Positions 1 through 16,130 of a DNA stretch of 64,000 nucleotides are shown here, piece after piece. The DNA comes from Lobosporangium transversale. Lineage: Eukaryota; Mortierellomycota; Mortierellomycetes; Mortierellales; Mortierellaceae. The notes under the pieces were generated by a model. It had not been told where the DNA came from and searched no databases. It was given only the letters and a program-made list of their open reading frames with translations. Positions within the stretch are counted from its first letter, which is position 1, and each line of letters starts with the position of its first letter. The translations under genes and the position numbers were made by a program. The stretch is taken from positions 467,501-531,500 of the forward strand of contig NW_019029002.1 of the NCBI RefSeq assembly GCF_002105155.1, given 5' to 3'.

Positions 1-623
1 TCATTTTTACTGTGCTCTGACACACGAAAGAATAACTTTGTCGAGCGAGGAAATAAAAAAAAAAAAAAAAAAAAAAAAGAGGCAATGTTATACTAATAGA
101 TCTAATGTATTTGGATATAATTGTGTCTTGAAGTAATAAAAAGATGATTCCTTTTTAATAACTTAATAAACAGCATGATGTTAATACATATATATATATA
201 TAGTATGTATATGATTGCTCATGTCTTTTAGAGCAAGCCGTGGCAATTTTTTTTTTTAAATAAATAAAGAAAAGAGTAATCAATTAAAGACCCTATTCTT
301 TTCGGAATAATTAGCTCAATGATGAGTGTTGTTTCGTCCGTTGCTTACCGTATCGATCTAATTGTAGTTGTGCTATTACGGTTACGGCAGTGTTATAGTA
401 GTATGAATCTGAGATTTAGGAAGGGGGGGGGAAAAAAACAAAATAAGATACATATTATAAAAAGAGCAAATGTCATTATTTTTTAAATAAAAGAGCTCCT
501 CTCCGAAATGATGATTAGATGAAATCGTAAGTTCTTTCAAAGTTCTAACCCGCTGTGCGCCTTAAGGTTATTAAAATAATAAAAAAAGAAAAAAAAGTGT
601 CTTTAGAGAAAATACGTGATGCG

Positions 624-669
<46 letters not shown>

Positions 670-1800
670 CTCGCTTTAACCTTTTTAGTCCTGTTAATAT
701 TGGTGGTTTTAAGCGGCTCTTCATCTCTTACTGCCTTCATCGTGCCTACGAATGGCTTACTGTCTCCATCATGCCTATGAATCCCAATATAAATCTACGA
801 ATGGAAGTATATATATATATATATATAAGACGTCTTCATCCGACGCGTATTTTCAGCCAATCAGTGGACGAACTGCGCCACCTTACATTCAGCGCACAAA
901 TTATCAAATGCTGTTTACACAACACTATTCTTACTACTTGTACTTGGCTTTCGGTTTCTAGCTTTCACTGCAGTCGACTGCTGTTTGCTGGTATGTATGT
1001 GAGTTTGCACAATCTAATTGCCAATGATATTTAAAGTACACTATATACCCTCTACTTGACTATGTTACCGCGATCACGTTGACAAGTATCATAGATATAC
1101 AGCCATAGCATTTCGAAGGTAAAGACTTTGTACTTGCAAAAATAAAGAAAAAGGGGGCTCTGATCTCGATCCCGCTCTCGTAGTTGGACGCTTCTTTGGA
1201 TATGAGAGGAAGACATTGATACCAGTGATCACACTCTTTAGTGACGTGACTTTAGAGCAAGAATAAGTGACATTGGATCATATACATTACCGACAAGTTG
1301 TAATCTATTGCCCAGTATCCAGATCATTCCCTTTTACTTTAATTGTTCAACAAAAACAACTAATAATAATTACCAAGCTTCTTAACGCTGGAGAAGCCGG
1401 ACATGAATCTTGACCTTGCCCCCACTCTATTTCTCAAACATCTGATACATCCTACTTTGTGCTTACTGGCCTTTTATTCCTAACCTCTGAGAGGAATTGA
1501 TTTATCTTTTCAATGTGAAGGATGCGAGACTGGATAGAGGGCCCTTTCTCTTTTATTCCCTCCTCAGCTTCAATAAAAAAAAAAAAAAGAAACCGTAAGC
1601 TTAATAGAGGACAACATAGGGCGCAGCTCCTGCGCCACAATATGACGTCATTTAAGCTGAAAACACACTAAAATATAGCATTCTTGTTTTTTAGAGGCGC
1701 GTTTATGATCTACTAATGCTTGTTGTCTATTCACCTCCATTGTTGCATTATTTATTTGTAATTACCATCAGATTCTTCTCTTTTACCCTTCTTCCTCGTC
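1..1800. other. Intergenic region upstream of CDC5, no gene seen
   Basis: I see no convincing gene here. The stretch holds an A run near 55–78, an AT dinucleotide run near 188–202, a long TC dinucleotide repeat at 626–666 and a second AT run near 809–829. Open frames crossing these repeats are low-complexity and match no family I know. The last ~120 bases before 1801 are pyrimidine-rich (CTTCTTCCTCG just before the ATG) and probably hold the CDC5 leader. Confidence 0.6.
626..666. repeat. (TC)n microsatellite
   Basis: An uninterrupted TC dinucleotide repeat of about 41 bases lies in the spacer upstream of CDC5. Its ~1.1 kb distance from the start codon makes a promoter role uncertain. Confidence 0.95.
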
Positions 1801-4743
<2,943 letters not shown>

Positions 4744-5655
4744 ACTCTAGTTTACTTAATTCCGATAAATCACGTAATAATACACACACCGAGCATTTCA
4801 TCTTATCGATATCTCTCATGACTGTAATTACTACTGCATTCACTGGACAACAGGTTTTTTGCATTGTTCTAGACCTTGCAGTTGAAGAGACAACTGCGGA
4901 GAAATAGTATCTGACATTTTGGTGGTTCTAAAGAATCACAGGCAGGAGTCAGATCTTGCTTTGACTCGTGAGGGCAGTAAAAAAAAAAAAAAAAAAAAAA
5001 AAAAGACGTAGTTTAAAATGAGTAAAACATTGTTGGTGATAAAAGGCTGATTGAATATGGGTCCCTAAAGCCGTAGACGTGTGTGATAGGCTCTACAGGA
5101 AAGTTAACGCAAGGCTTGTCCAGTGTAGTAACACAGAGACGTACCGTGGGAGCAATTATAATGACTCGTGTATGATCCAAAGATCATGTGAGATCCATTA
5201 CTATCAGATACATGCACCATGTATGGTTGAAGGAAATTGCAACAAGATGTCTCTCCTTGAACTCAAAAGGTAACAATAGAAACCTTTTGAATAAGCAGGG
5301 CACTCTAAAATGGATGTTGTGGTTTGTGGGACTACAAAGCAAAGGGGAAATGTGTCTCGAAAAGCCTAAATTGAGAAGCTGGATCAGATCTAGTAAGAGA
5401 GATTTCAGAGCGATGAGAGAAAGTAGTCTTTATTAACAACAACAACAGCAGAAGGTGAAGATGACAAAGGTATTAACTCAGAGCTTATGAAATGGTGATG
5501 AGTTGATCTGTATAACAGTGTCTGGAGGAACAACAGCTGTGCTGTGCTGTTGTTTTTCTGTGTACTTTTTGAATACGCTAGCTGCAGCATTGTGTAATAC
5601 ATGACACACGTGTCCATGAACGTTACTATTATTTTGGCATGCAAAGGTATAGATG

Positions 5656-5689
<34 letters not shown>

Positions 5690-6356
5690 GCAGAGATTAG
5701 CGTTAAGATCTGAGTTTGCCCAGTTAGGATGGTCAGGGTACCAATTAACACCTTTGCTTCCTTTGTCATTTGATTAGATTGTTTCATACTCGATTTGAGT
5801 GTTCTTTTAGGTATATACATGTACATGGTATCTCATCAATTACATTTATGTATGCTGTTAATATTGCATTTTATACTCTCGGTTAAGAAAATAATAAAAA
5901 AAATCAGAGGTATAGCATGATATATACATTTATATTAATAAACATGGGATCTTTGTTTTTTTAATGTTACGTGCGTATGTACAAAGGTGTGTAAATGACA
6001 TGCAGGACAAAGACTAAAGCATGCATAGGGGATTTTATTTTTATTTCCTCGGCCAGTAACATTGACCTTGTTATTTTTGATTGTCCAATTTGTATGGCCA
6101 TTTTACTATTCTGAATGTTTGTTTGTGTATGGCATTTACTGTCCTCTCTCTTTCTTTTTCCTCTTTTGTCTTCCCTCTCATTCTTATTCTTATTCTTATT
6201 CTCATTCTAATAACTTTTTATTCATTCACATTCAGTCATCAATGCATATGCACAAACACTTCTGTGGAATGTAAAACAACCAAAGCAACCACGACCATTG
6301 TTTATAAGCTAGAATTATTATTTATTCTTCAACGCTTAATCGTTTTCTTCAATATT
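4744..6356. other. Spacer between CDC5 and App1 gene
   Basis: No gene recognised. It holds A runs at about 4980–5004 and 5657–5686. From about 6140 a CT/TTATTC-rich tract (repeated TTCTTA units near 6180–6208) leads to the App1 start codon and is likely its leader or promoter. Confidence 0.5.
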
Positions 6357-7768
6357 ATGGACTCTTATCCAATGCAATCATATCAGTATCAGAATCGATA
6401 CACCAGTAAGCCTCAAACCATGGATGCTTTATCTGGGCCTGTAGCTATACATCATCCTGTACCGCCGCAACCCGCAGCGATGCCATATCGCCTTTCTCAA
6501 TCAATACACAATTCGCAATCGTACTCAATGGAAATGGCAACGACCACAACAACAACAACAACAACAACAACAAACACGCCTTTGGTTCATCCATCACCTT
6601 CAAAGCCATTAAGATCAATATCAAGATCATTAGAATTATCACCCATCTCTGCATCATCAGTATTACCATCAACAATTTCTTCTGCTTCTTCTCCTAGTTC
6701 ATCTTTTATTGCTTCGCCTGATGTAACTGCATCTTTGCCACCATCGCAATCAAAACAACATCCCTATTTTTCTCCTTCTGCTTCTTCTTCCCCTAATCTT
6801 AACAGTTCGCTTCAATATCATCCTTATCCTCATCCTCATTCTCAGTCTCATGCTTCTTTGCGCAGTAATACAATGCACAGTCAAGGGCACAACTCAACTT
6901 CAGACTTCATCGCTAAGAACACATCATCAACACAAGTCGATACTTCTACTGCAATTGCGACCATAGTTGAGACATCTACTACTGCAAGCGCAAGCGCAAC
7001 CGCAGCTGTAACTACAGCTTCCGACCTTGTCCACCAACATTGTTTATTGTTCCCAACCTATGCAACACGGCATTCTCATTCAGGTAAATAAAGGTTTTCT
7101 AAAAGTGATGTATTTTACAAAAAGTTTTAATATGAACTGAGCATTGTTTCAGATGAATTATGAACGACTTTTTTTATTTTTTTATTTTTTTATTTTCTGA
7201 CGCTGTGGAAGGGAAAAATTAAAGAATAGAAAAAAAAAAAAAGGGGGGGGGAAACAGGAAAAACTGAGTGGAAACGAGTGGAGAGATGAAAGAAGATGGA
7301 GAACCCTGAACATCTACTCTGTCCTAATTGATAACAAACTGACTTTTTTTTTTTTTTTTTTAGGCTCTAAAGACCCTCTCGACTGGAACATCCGAGTCTG
7401 TGGGTGGGCTTTTTCAAAAAAATCTAATCGTCGGAAACGGCTTGTCATGAGTACGTATTTCTTTCTCCAACATTATCTTGTGTGACATGTCAAAAGCAAA
7501 CCCAGGATATCACACGGATTGACAACGTGGGATTGACCCATTTACGTGTATCATATCGAAATCACTGCCACTGCCATTGTCAGCCATTAGAGTCATCTAT
7601 TTTTGATAAATCTGTTTCACACCTCAGTAATATAATATTATATTTCATGCCGAAGAAATTTCTATACATACACTACCTCGGCTCTTTTTGTAGTCTGAGA
7701 GGACATTATTAAGATATTGATAATAATACAGAATGCAATATTATTATGCATCATCGCTCATTTTCATT

Positions 7769-7808
<40 letters not shown>

Positions 7809-10800
7809 CCAATCGCGATTAATTACTAGGCATGGCTCGAAAGATTGCAGGTGTAACAAAGGATAATGATGTCAAAGTCTACAATATCCTCGAGTCACGC
7901 TTCGGGATGTTTCTTGCGAGTAACACTCAGAATGTCCAGTTTTCAGTCCAATGTGTCGGACTCGCATCAATTGAAAATATGGAGCTGGCAGGCGACACTA
8001 CGAGCGATGAACCTAGTGTCGACGCTCTCATGGATGATCTTCGCTCTTCTGCAAGTATCGTCGCAGAAGCAGATGTAATGCAACATAAAGAATCGCCCAG
8101 AAAGTCGCTGGAGCAGGAATTGGAAGGAGATGACCTTATGGGGAAGACAGAGCCAGAGATACAGCGGGAGCAACAAGAGGAACAACAACAAGATCAACAG
8201 CAAAATAAGCAACAAGATCAACAACAGGATCAGCAACAGGATCAGCAACAGGATCAGCAACAGGATCAACAACAGGATCAGCAACGGGATCAACAACAGG
8301 AGCAACAACAGGAGCAACAGAAATCCCATACAAAACAGATTTTGCAGCAGCAATCATTCACATCAGGTTCAAAGCGAGCAGATACAGGACAAGGAGGTGA
8401 AGAATATGATGAGTCCTATTTGCTAAATATCGACCAAAATGGCGTGCCTATACAGACTGCACAATCCCCCCACATGCACGTATCTGAGAGCGACCCTAAC
8501 AGTCCTTCCACCAGACAATTGAACAGAGGAACAGGCTTTTGGAAAGACGCAATCAGATGGGTCAGATCTTCTACAATGTTTCAGAATAATAGCAATACTC
8601 TAGTGGATTCGTCCAAATCAACTCCGCCGTTAGACAGCAGTAGCGCCTCAGTGCAGTCGACGGATGAATACAACGCTAAAATGTCCAAGGACACTCAACG
8701 AATGAATTCAAATGATAGTGCATGTGCAAAGACAGACCGCATGGATCTAGGAATTGGCGAGTTTCCAACTATCCAAGTATCATCTCGTCCGGGGGGCCAC
8801 TTCGATGGTAATATCCGGATTAGTCATGAAGAAATAGAGGAGTATCGGAAGAGTGAAAAGAAGAGTAAAGATGGTTCTAGTCGGGGTAGTGGTATCGAGG
8901 ACGGCAATGGCCACCCACGTTTCCTCAAGCTATACGCATTTAATGAGAATATGCCTACACCAAGCCATGGCAATGTAAACTTAATTGATCCGGAAGGGAT
9001 CTCCATTATCTCAGACATTGACGACACAATCAAAGAGACCAACGTGACTGCAGGCGCCAGGATTATCTTACGGAACACGTTTTTGAGAGAGATGCAAGAA
9101 GTTAAGGGCATGGCAGATGTGTATAGGGAATGGTGGGATCAAGGAGCAGCCATGCACTATGTATCCAACTCTCCATGGCAATTGATTCCTAGTTTGTTGG
9201 AGTTCTTTCATACACACAAGTTCCCGCCTGGCTCCGCTCACTTGAGATTGCATGATAATGTGATCAAGACATACTTTCAGGGCCCTACACAGAATAAACT
9301 TTTAGCCATCCAAAGGATCTTGAAAGATTTCCCAGACAGAAAGTTTATTCTCGTGGGTGATAGTGGTGAAATGGATTTGGAAATGTAAGTTGAGCGTTAA
9401 ATATACAAACCAGGGAATGGATAGTCAAATCGAATAACTAATTTTCTCTTCTATTATTGTCTGTGTTTAATGCTTCTTTTATATCATTCAGTTACACGGA
9501 AATGGCTAAAAACAATCCGGGTCAGATCTTTAGGATCTTCATCCGTGATATCACAACTAAACGGCTTCAGGATAATATTCCAAAGACGTCCCATCCAGTT
9601 CCATCTCGTTCATTATCGACATTGCTCACGCCTAAGGCCGCAATTGGCCCAGTGATAGGGTTTTTCAATCGACGTGGAGATAGCGCCAATATCCTTGGAA
9701 GCAGTAGTAACAACTCGTCTTCTGTTCCCTTGCCACAATCTTCGTCAAGCATGGGTGCTGCTGATCAAGAAGGTGGAGAAAAAAATACTGTAAATCATGA
9801 AAGTGGCGGAGGTACCCTTGATGTTGCTGCATTGATGGGGATGGAGATTGTCAGGACTTCATCTCCTGCTGCAATGTCTGATGATGAAATTATAGATATA
9901 AAGGGTAAAGCTCAGCATGAAGGAGCTCTTGTTGGCGGCGGCGGTAGTCGAGGAAGTGGTAGTGGCATACCCTTCTCTCTAAAATCGGAGTCCAATAGTC
10001 CCATGGCGGCATCTACGATCATACCTCTCTCAAGCTCACAGAGCTCTCCATCCAAGATAGGTCCTAAACAAATTACCCAGGGTGTTAAAGCCATCACGAA
10101 CTCGCTTCTGAAGCCAGCGTTCAGACGGTCTACCCCCGATGTCAACATCATTGATGATGGCAACCACATCCACAGTTATGGGCATGTGCAAGGAGATTTT
10201 AAGGATATAACTACTGCCACTCATGGAAGGAACATGAAAAAGAGCTCTCTCGGAGGCCTTTCTCAGAGTTTGCCACTTGGATTATCAGAAGATGGAGAAA
10301 TGAATACTGGCAGCAATGGGTATCCTTTCCCACAAACAGGAGGGGGGGCAATATCGACTGAGTCTCTTGTCGCTACAGCTCCATCCCAGAAGTATACCAG
10401 AGGCAATGAAGGCAATAGCAGCAGCAAAAGTAGTCGTTACCATATTCATAATCCATGTAGTAATGCTTTTGTGGATAATCGCAACCGCCGACATCAGCAA
10501 CAACAACTAAAGGCTGGAAAAGAGGGACGCCCTCGCTCCAAGACAACAGCAGCAGCATCATCTAACCGAGAGACGCCATTAACAGCAGTAGCTTTGACAG
10601 AACATCATGTGCCTGCTCGTTCTTTGTCTGTTTCACCGAGGTTTGGACTCCGAAAGTCTGGAAGAACTGCTAAGGCTATCAACGGGAGCGAGGCGGGACC
10701 TAGTGATATCAACGGTCAAATTTCTATCCCAAGTGCTCTTACCAATGCAACAAAACCAACATCTGCAATGAACAGTTCCATCGCGACAACTCTGGATATG

Positions 10801-11229
10801 AATGTAGGATTGAGCGGCAATGGGTTAAGCTCTGGCACTAGTACTCTTAGCACTCCAATAGCATCATCTTCTACATCCTCATCCTCATCAACCATCAAGA
10901 GCCCTCTTGAGATATGGCTAGAGCGTGTGGAACAGTGTAAAAACCAGTTGCCGGAAGGCGTACTACTAACATTGTTTGAGTCTGCAGAGGAGCTGAGGGA
11001 ATGTCCGATTGTGCGCAAAATGTTTAAGAAGTATGAAGAGGGCAATGTGACCAAAGAACAGCAGCCGCAGAAGAAAGATGAGGATGGTTTGGTGAAGAGT
11101 GAGGAAGAGAACGAGGAAGAGGAGAGCGATGAGAAAACCCCAACAATTCATTCGACGACTATGACCATAGAGTCTGTATCGAGCAACAGTCAATGCGAGT
11201 CGATTTCAAGCGTTAACAGTCCAATTTGA
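6357..11229 (+). CDS. APP1: App1-type phosphatidate phosphatase (DUF2183)
   Basis: Four exons: 6357–7083, 7364–7450, 7830–9384 and 9492–11229, about 1368 aa, roughly twice yeast App1 (587 aa). A Ser/Thr/Pro-rich N-terminus (~240 aa) precedes the conserved start of the fold (DWNIRVCGWAFSKKSNRRKR, exon 2, then MARKIAGVTKDN). The catalytic part has the HAD-type DxDxT motif in ISDIDDTIKET (D667 and D669), then HYVSNSPWQL and FILVGDSGEMD, ending IYTEMA…RIFIRD after intron 3. In yeast the enzyme turns phosphatidate into diacylglycerol at cortical actin patches and endocytic sites. A Gln/Asp repeat (about 8176–8310) is inserted between the two conserved parts. The ~500-aa Ser-rich tail ends in an acidic segment. 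The start ATG is the first one after a CT-rich leader; the exact start is the least certain point. Confidence 0.88.
8176..8310 (+). repeat. In-frame Gln/Asp-Gln-Gln coding repeat in App1
   Basis: A tandem CAACAGGATCAG-type repeat encodes QQDQ units within exon 3 of the phosphatase gene. It lies between the two conserved blocks of the enzyme, so it probably loops out from the fold. Repeat units differ only at silent or CAG/CAA positions, as expected for slippage under selection for Gln. Confidence 0.9.
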
Positions 11230-12899
11230 ACTGCAATGGGGAACTATGAGCATGCACATGGACAGTGGAATAGACTAGAGAAGATTAGTTGAAATGTTTT
11301 TGTAGTAAGTGAAAACAATATACACAAATACATATACCCTTCTTTACATTTACACATCCATGAATAGCTTCCGACCAGATAATACACGGCTATGAGAACC
11401 CAACACCAAAACATGGTCATTTGGTCACAAAGAATTAAAATGTGATACGTTCTTTTTAGATAGAACATGTTCCGTGACCAAATGACACCACAGTGTTCAG
11501 CTGCTATTTGGTTGTACATAGCCGCCGCTGAGATCTCATTACTAACTTAGAGAACCTCTAAGAATTATAATAGTTGTAAAGAAAAACCAGAACAGTAAAC
11601 GAATTCAACAAATCAATAATGTTAAAGATTGTATTCAGGTTTCAGTACCTATCCTAGGCCACTGGCTCACCAAAAGAGCAAAGGCCATGAACTAAAAAAT
11701 GACAAAAAAAAAAAAAAAAAGGCGTAGGAATAATGATGAAGGCACGACTTTAAAAAAGAAAAAAACAATGCATTTATTTTATTCCGCCATCTATAATAAA
11801 ACAAAAAAGGAAGGAGAGGAGCTACACAGGGAAAAGGAGCTTCACAACACGTTTCCAAGGTAAACAAACAAAAAAAAAAAAGGCCAGTCGAGAATGTGTG
11901 TCTAATCCGCCGCAGAAAACCAAAGGCTCGAGTGCGTTTACATATGATTTGCTACTCCAAGCCTACTTAATTTATGCCTTAATCCGCTTAACTGGTTTGT
12001 AGTGTCGAGAAGTTCAAGCAATTTGTATTTGGACTTTTTAAGGACTCTAAAACGAAAGATGGAAACAGATTTAGAAGGCCATTGAAAATTCGCAAAGTCT
12101 ACATATAAAGAGAAAGCTATACGTCTAAAGTCATATCGAAATGGCTTTTAACAAGTTTGATGAGTTTCATTTAGACTTTCACAGATTAAATGGACTTGTT
12201 ATATGAGTAGATAGTATTTCAAGAATCTCTTAAAGGAAAATTGCACATCTATTTTTTTTTTTTTTGTTTTGAGAACATCCTCTTTATCTGTTCGATGCGA
12301 AAAGCTACTTTGCTTCCTTGTATTTCTTGTGCAGCAATTACCACACTGGATGCCGTTGTTATGTCATTACTTTCTTCCGTTGTGGATAAAGGTCATAAGA
12401 GGTGGGATTTTTTTTTTTTTTTCTTTTTTTTTGGGGGAGGGAATGTAGGCGTAATTGAGTGTGTCTGTAATTTCATCCCTGTGCTCTCCATAGGTCAGAT
12501 GAACTGGCTCATGCAGGCTTTGGCATCATGCAATCTGCCCAACCAATGAAATAAGTGGCGCTTTGGCCTTTTACTTCCCTCCCACTCGCCCTTCCCATCC
12601 TATCACTCTCGCGTAATTCGTGTGGAGAAGCGCGCGTTGAGAAAACGTCTCCAAAATTACTATGGGTTGGCAGCTTTGTCTCTTTGATGTTGCCAAAGTC
12701 GAAAAATATCTCTTTTATCAACGCTAATACCAACTTTTTTCTCTTCCTTTCTCTCGTTTTTTTTTTTTTTTTTTTTTTTTTTTTTCTTTTCTTCTCTCTT
12801 TCTTCTATCTCACTTCCGTGCTTCTTCCTCGAAACCCATCACTTCTCCCTTATTCAATTTGCTGACCACTCCACAGATCATACCTCTCTTCCTTCCCCA
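11230..12899. other. Spacer, no gene seen
   Basis: Beyond the App1 stop I find no gene. There are several A or T runs (about 11703–11720, 12251–12265, 12409–12432, 12759–12785). The last 120 bases before 12900 are strongly CT-rich and look like the leader of the next gene. Confidence 0.5.
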
Positions 12900-13958
12900 A
12901 TGGCCAGAGTTTACCAGGAATGCATAGCTGTTTCAGCTACCGATGATTCCCCACTCGCGAGAAAAACTTTCCGCATTGAGACTCGATTCGACTCCGTAAC
13001 AGGTGATCGGGTTGTTTTATGGAGAGATATCCTACGAGTGTGCGAACATGCCAAATACATCATGGATGGTTCCGCAGTCATTCCTTTTATGACTGACAGC
13101 TCTCTTGAAGAGTAAGCTGGCCTTGTTCGAATAATCAACTTTATCCAATGTTTTTATTTTTATTTTTATTTTATTTTATTTTATTTTTTGCTAGACATAA
13201 CGCCACTAAGAGACGCGTCTCTCCTTTTGTTTGTACTATAAATATGCATATTTATATATAGTCGTACTCCACTAAGATTTAAGCATCGACCAGATACCAC
13301 CGTGAGGATAGTAGCTAAGAAGCCAAACCTCACTAACAGCGCAGGTCAAGAGACATCTTCGGCAGGGACCAATGGCCCTAAAGAGGCTAATGCGGGGCAG
13401 GCCGAGACGACATCCACATCAGGAAAAGGACAAGACCAACAGGCATCAGCGGATGACTCTGGTGATTCTAATAATTCTGATAACTCTGACTCTGACTCTG
13501 ACTCTGACTCTGACTCTGACTCTGGTAACTCGAAGCCTGACATCAGAACACTTCTTTGTTTCTTAATGGAGCTTCGCCGGGAACTGAGAGCCCTGGATGC
13601 AATGGAGTCAGGAGCCACGCCTCAAGAGATAGATGAGATAGATTCAGAGTATCAAAAGAGGATAAATGAGCTGCAAGGAAACCAACAGGGGTTATTTCGC
13701 CTCCAAAAAAAAGCGAAGCGCATTCAGAAGGCATGGCGAGATGAGCTGAAATTGTTGAGGCAAAAACGAGAGCAGCTACAGAAATTGTATAAGAATAGGC
13801 CTCAATCAAATCAGAAGCCAAAAGAGCCAGAGAAGACGGAAGATGATGGATCGCAGTTAGAACGAAAACTAGCTCAGCTGCAAAAGACAGTAGATCAGCT
13901 GAACAAAAAAGTAGAGGAGATGGAAGGAGGCAAAAAAGTACTAGTGGTTAATCTCTAG
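12900..13958 (+). CDS. Accessory-family protein, Asp-Ser repeat and coiled coil
   Basis: Two exons, 12900–13111 (212 nt) and 13262–13958, giving 302 aa. Residues 1–95 form a compact domain with FRIETRFDSVTGDRVVLWRD, a DI…Y…G pattern and a closing RPDTTVRIV. The 697-aa product starting at 16517 has a related domain with the same first-exon length and intron phase. From memory, this N-terminal domain resembles a large family in Mortierella-type fungi; I know no proven function. A run of six GACTCT units (13488–13523) encodes an Asp-Ser tract at about residues 147–158. After a short linker there are two Lys/Gln/Glu-rich coiled-coil segments (roughly 215–250 and 270–295). No signal peptide or membrane segment is visible. 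It may be an adaptor or a short paralogue of its longer neighbour. Confidence 0.75.
13488..13523 (+). repeat. (GACTCT)6 coding repeat
   Basis: Six perfect hexamer copies encode alternating Asp and Ser in the 302-aa protein. The identical codons throughout indicate recent slippage. Confidence 0.95.
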
Positions 13959-15669
13959 CCAGAAATGTGTTGCTACAACTAAACCCGTTATAATAAACGC
14001 AGCATCGCTACGTCCCTTAAAGAAGGAGAGGGATGAGCTTTCGGTGTTAACGATAGCATTTGGTACTCTTTAAAATGTATTTAGTTTACTGACTATTCAC
14101 TCTAACTAACGTTAAGGTTGGGGAGCGTTTGTATTGTCAAAGGTGTAAACTCCATCAATATTACATGTATCTTTATAGATATAACGCTCACTTTCATGTG
14201 GTTATAGGCCAGTGTACATGACTTTTACCCACATTCATCAATGCCCTTGGAGCATCTTTTTTTTCCTATTCTCACGCGTCTACCAGAGATGATTTCCAGC
14301 GATAGTTAAGAAGGATAAAGGCCCTTTACTGATACGAAAAAAGAGGTCATATTCATGTATCTCTTGTCGTCGTGAATCAATTATTAAAAAGGTTTCTTCA
14401 TACAGTGTCCAGCTGTTGGGTATTAGACTCCGGATCCCTCCAGATCTAAGAAAACCATTTGTCAAAATGAATGGGTTTTTTGTACAAAATGTCATATGTA
14501 AAGTAGTGTGCATTAAGCCATAGTTACGCATTCTTCTCGATATTAGTTCTAGGCCTAAAAGGAAGGCTTCAAGGTATGCAAAGTCAACGGCACTTGCGTG
14601 GGAGTTGGAGTATTGAAAAGAGGTCAGGGCTACCAAAAAAAAAAAAAAAAAAAAAAAAAACTGAGTGGTTTCATTCAAACGGAATATGTAACTGACCTCT
14701 AATATAGGGTCCTCAACGACTAAACCTATAGGACCTTGTGGCCTCCAGGTGATACGGCCCACACACTCAAACCAACCAATCTCCAATACCTGTCTTTACC
14801 AATAATAAACCTTATGTCCTCATGTCAATCTTTAGGAATAATGAACTGAATATATCAGGAGATCTGACGACGATAGATGCAAAGCCCGTATTCCCACTAA
14901 AAGCAGATATAGTAGTAATAGTTACCATATGCAAAGCCCTTCGATGATATCATCCACTCTCGGACCGCCATAGCTCGGAGGGCTTGGCGAAAGTATCGAA
15001 GTTCCAGTGACCAATGTTTGAGGCGATGGGAATATGTTGCTGAGCAGACATGTTGTGCCACCCGTGAATCTTCTAAATGTTAGCTCTAATACTTTGCGGC
15101 AGTATATGGAAAGATCTTTGAAGCGGGATACTTAGAAAAGATTAGTGGAGTCAATCGCGTTCAAGTCAAGGTTCCAAAGCTTTGGTGCCATTGTGAAAGT
15201 ATAGGAGTTAACACACATATACAAAAAAAAAAGCCCTTGAATCCCACAGACTGAATGCACCCATTATTAATGGGGTCAACAAACGAACAAGATTTGTTGC
15301 TCCAAACTCGCAGAAATCATCCTATTCAAATCGAGCTCTCGGATATCGTGTACTTAAGCTATTGATATATAAAGAATACTTTGCTAGCGGTGATCATGAG
15401 ACAAGCCCTATTGCCACCATATCTTTTTGCCATAATAATGACCGTTGGCTACAACAAATCCTTGAGATCGCGTGCCCCGGCCCCCCACTACATTTTTGCC
15501 ACATCTAGTCAGTCTGGAATGTCAACATGAGCCAATGGAAGTATGACTATACCGACGGCAAGGCTAACGTCATGTCATTATTGTTAAAGCTCAAGTAGAC
15601 TCGGGTCAATAAGCTGATAAAAGGAATGACAGCAGATAAAAAAAAGTTTTCTGGTGCCTTACTTGTGAT
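13959..15669. other. Spacer between the two accessory genes
   Basis: No intact gene. A reverse-strand open stretch at about 14280–14786 is interrupted by a T/A homopolymer and matches nothing I know; it could be an old transposon piece. The part directly before 15670 probably belongs to the decayed Tc1 element, but I could not recognise terminal inverted repeats. Confidence 0.4.
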
Positions 15670-16130
15670 ATGACTTATATAAACAATGCGGCGACCACAG
15701 TTATCGTCGGAATGCATCTCACAGGTGTGAAAGGCGTGGACATCGCATTGAAACACTGCGTGCCCCTATCAGCAGTTTGTCACATTACTAAGGCATATCA
15801 TGAAAGGGGAACTACTGCTCGCGCCCCAACTCCAGGACGCCAAAAACTGCTCAATGCTGAGGACGCCAGAAGCATTGCGCGCCATAGTAAGAGGGGAAAG
15901 AGGGGTACTATTCAGGAGATCGTCAACTTATTGCCAAAAGAGTAAGAGAATAGTTTCAGAAGCGCTGCATTACTTAGGCATTTTCGGGTTGTTATCCTTA
16001 AACCATTATTAAGCGCGGATCACATAGAGAGGCGATTGAAATTCATCAAAAGATACAGGAGTTGGTCTAAGGAAGACTAGGGTCGAGTGGTTTGGTCCGA
16101 CGAGTCATCTTTTGAAGGTTGATAAAGTGG
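15670..16130 (+). pseudogene. Decayed Tc1/mariner transposase
   Basis: Frame one (about 15670–15945) encodes a helix-turn-helix like Tc1/Tc3 transposases (GVDIALKHCVPLSAVCHITK, then ARAPTPGRQKLL and RGTIQEIVNLL). It stops and shifts frame, and a later frame (about 16003–16126) reads ADHIERRLKFIKRYRSW followed by a stop where Trp is expected, then RVVWSDESSFE. That last motif is the region of the first catalytic Asp of the DDE/D triad. The remainder of the catalytic domain is missing. The copy therefore has at least one frameshift, several stops and a 3' truncation, and cannot be active. It sits between two related host genes, which fits an unstable accessory locus. Confidence 0.8.

Noticed and set aside
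555-1034. Open frames upstream of CDC5
   Set aside because: They translate TC and AT microsatellites, lack an ATG at the start and show no family features or splice partners.
7967-8357. Leu- or Val-rich minus-strand frames opposite the App1 repeat
   Set aside because: They are antisense translations of the CAACAGGAT repeat.
14280-14786. 168-codon minus-strand frame
   Set aside because: It crosses a T/A homopolymer as poly-Phe and shows no domain or promoter. It may be a transposon relic, but cannot be supported.
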